Source of the DNA: Myxococcales bacterium
Lineage (GTDB): Bacteria > Myxococcota > Bradymonadia > REDH01
Assembly (NCBI GenBank): GCA_018970625.1
Contig: JAGWVZ010000124.1
Location: forward strand, 1 to 8,699
Length of the DNA stretch: 8,699 bases
Reading direction: 5' to 3'
Shown: one piece after another, positions 8,010-8,699 of the stretch
Layout: every line of letters starts with the position of its first letter
Numbering within the stretch: the stretch's first letter is position 1
Program-made: the position numbers and the translations under genes
Notes under the pieces: generated by a model
The model's database searches: none
What the model was told of the DNA's origin: nothing
Seen by the model: the letters and a program-made list of their open reading frames with translations, nothing else

Positions 8010-8699
8010 ATGACCAACTTCAAGTCTTACCTCGAGTCCATCAAAACACAGATCCACGAGATCTCGGTCGATGAAGCCGACAAGCGTCTGCAGCAGGGCG
8101 TGGCCTTTATTGACGTCCGCGAACCCAATGAGACCGCTGACGGCCACCTCGCCGGTGCCTCACTCATCCCGCGCGGCCTACTGGAGAGCCGGGTAGAAGA
8201 CAAGTTTCCCAATCGCGACCAGGAGATTGTGCTGTACTGCGCCGGCGGAATGCGGTCGGCGCTCGCCGCGCACAGCCTGCAGCTGATTGGCTACACGCGC
8301 GTCTCGTCGATGATCGGTGGCTTTGCCGCGTGGAAGCAGGTGGGCAACAGGTTCACGGTGCCGTTTGTGTTCACCGCCGACCAGCAGACGCGCTACAGCC
8401 GCCACATGATCATCCCCGAAGTCGGTGAGGAAGGTCAGCGCAAGCTGCTGGGCGCGCGCGTGCTGATGCTGGGCGCCGGCGGCCTGGGCTCACCGTGCGC
8501 CTACTACCTCGCTGCTGCCGGTGTAGGCACCATCGGTCTTATCGACTCCGACGTCGTGGACCGCTCCAACCTGCAACGACAAATCCTGCACAACGACGCC
8601 CGCGTAGGCTGGTCAAAGGTCGAATCGGCGAAAAAGACCATCAACGACCTCAACCCCGACGTGAAGGTCAACGCCTACGATACCCGCCTGACCGCAGAG
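8010..8699 (+). CDS. N-terminal rhodanese fused to a MoeB/ThiF E1-like adenylyltransferase (3' part missing)
   Basis: The ATG at 8010 opens 230 codons to the window edge. Residues about 15-118 form a rhodanese domain: FIDVREPNE (33-41), DGHLAGASLIPRGLLE (44-59) and the catalytic loop YCAGGMRSA with Cys77. From about 128 an E1-like domain follows: RYSRHMIIPEVGEEGQRKLL (128-147), the ATP-binding GAGGLGSP (155-162), and IDSDVVDRSNLQRQILH (178-194), which holds the Asp and Arg that contact ATP. MoeB adenylates the C-terminal Gly of MoaD, and ThiF adenylates ThiS, to prepare sulfur transfer for molybdopterin or thiamine; a rhodanese can supply persulfide sulfur. In many relatives (MoeZ, Uba4/MOCS3) the rhodanese is C-terminal, so this order is reversed. 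The missing C-terminus leaves MoeB versus ThiF open. The start is not backed by a strong ribosome site; the ATG at 8003 is in another frame. Confidence 0.93.
   Translation, partial: MTNFKSYLESIKTQIHEISVDEADKRLQQGVAFIDVREPNETADGHLAGASLIPRGLLESRVEDKFPNRDQEIVLYCAGGMRSALAAHSLQLIGYTRVSSMIGGFAAWKQVGNRFTVPFVFTADQQTRYSRHMIIPEVGEEGQRKLLGARVLMLGAGGLGSPCAYYLAAAGVGTIGLIDSDVVDRSNLQRQILHNDARVGWSKVESAKKTINDLNPDVKVNAYDTRLTAE

Overview
The window is a GC-rich bacterial segment dominated by a minus-strand tetrapyrrole (heme) biosynthesis operon. Read in the direction of transcription (right to left) the order is: a CcsA/HemX-like membrane protein gene, hemA, hemC, hemD, hemB, a 76-residue unknown gene, hemE, and a hemY-type oxidase gene cut by the left edge. 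Genes from hemA to the unknown gene are packed with gaps of a few bases or with 1-4 base stop/start overlaps, which suggests one translationally coupled unit. The only larger gap inside the cluster is 101 bases in front of hemE.

Together these genes encode the C5 route from glutamyl-tRNA (HemA) to porphobilinogen (HemB), its assembly into uroporphyrinogen III (HemC, HemD), decarboxylation to coproporphyrinogen III (HemE) and an FAD-dependent porphyrinogen oxidation (HemY). Absent from the window are hemL (glutamate-1-semialdehyde aminotransferase), the coproporphyrinogen oxidase/dehydrogenase step and ferrochelatase.

To the right of the operon lie panD (aspartate decarboxylase, beta-alanine for pantothenate/CoA), also on the minus strand and 287 bases upstream of the CcsA-like gene, and then, divergently on the plus strand, the start of a rhodanese-MoeB/ThiF fusion gene that runs off the right edge. 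The 287-base gap contains several perfect short hairpins. The 279-base divergent region contains an unusual nested palindrome bracketed by a perfect 10-base direct repeat, immediately before the fusion gene.

The organism is probably a Gram-negative-type, aerobic or microaerobic bacterium. The Asp-type metal site of HemB, the HemY-type oxidase, the N-terminal rhodanese on MoeB and the hem gene order would fit Gemmatimonadota or a similar lineage, but this is an impression, not a demonstrated assignment. No mobile element, CRISPR array, tRNA or rRNA was recognised. The window is mostly housekeeping metabolism; the least explained parts are the small gene between hemB and hemE and the structured intergenic DNA.
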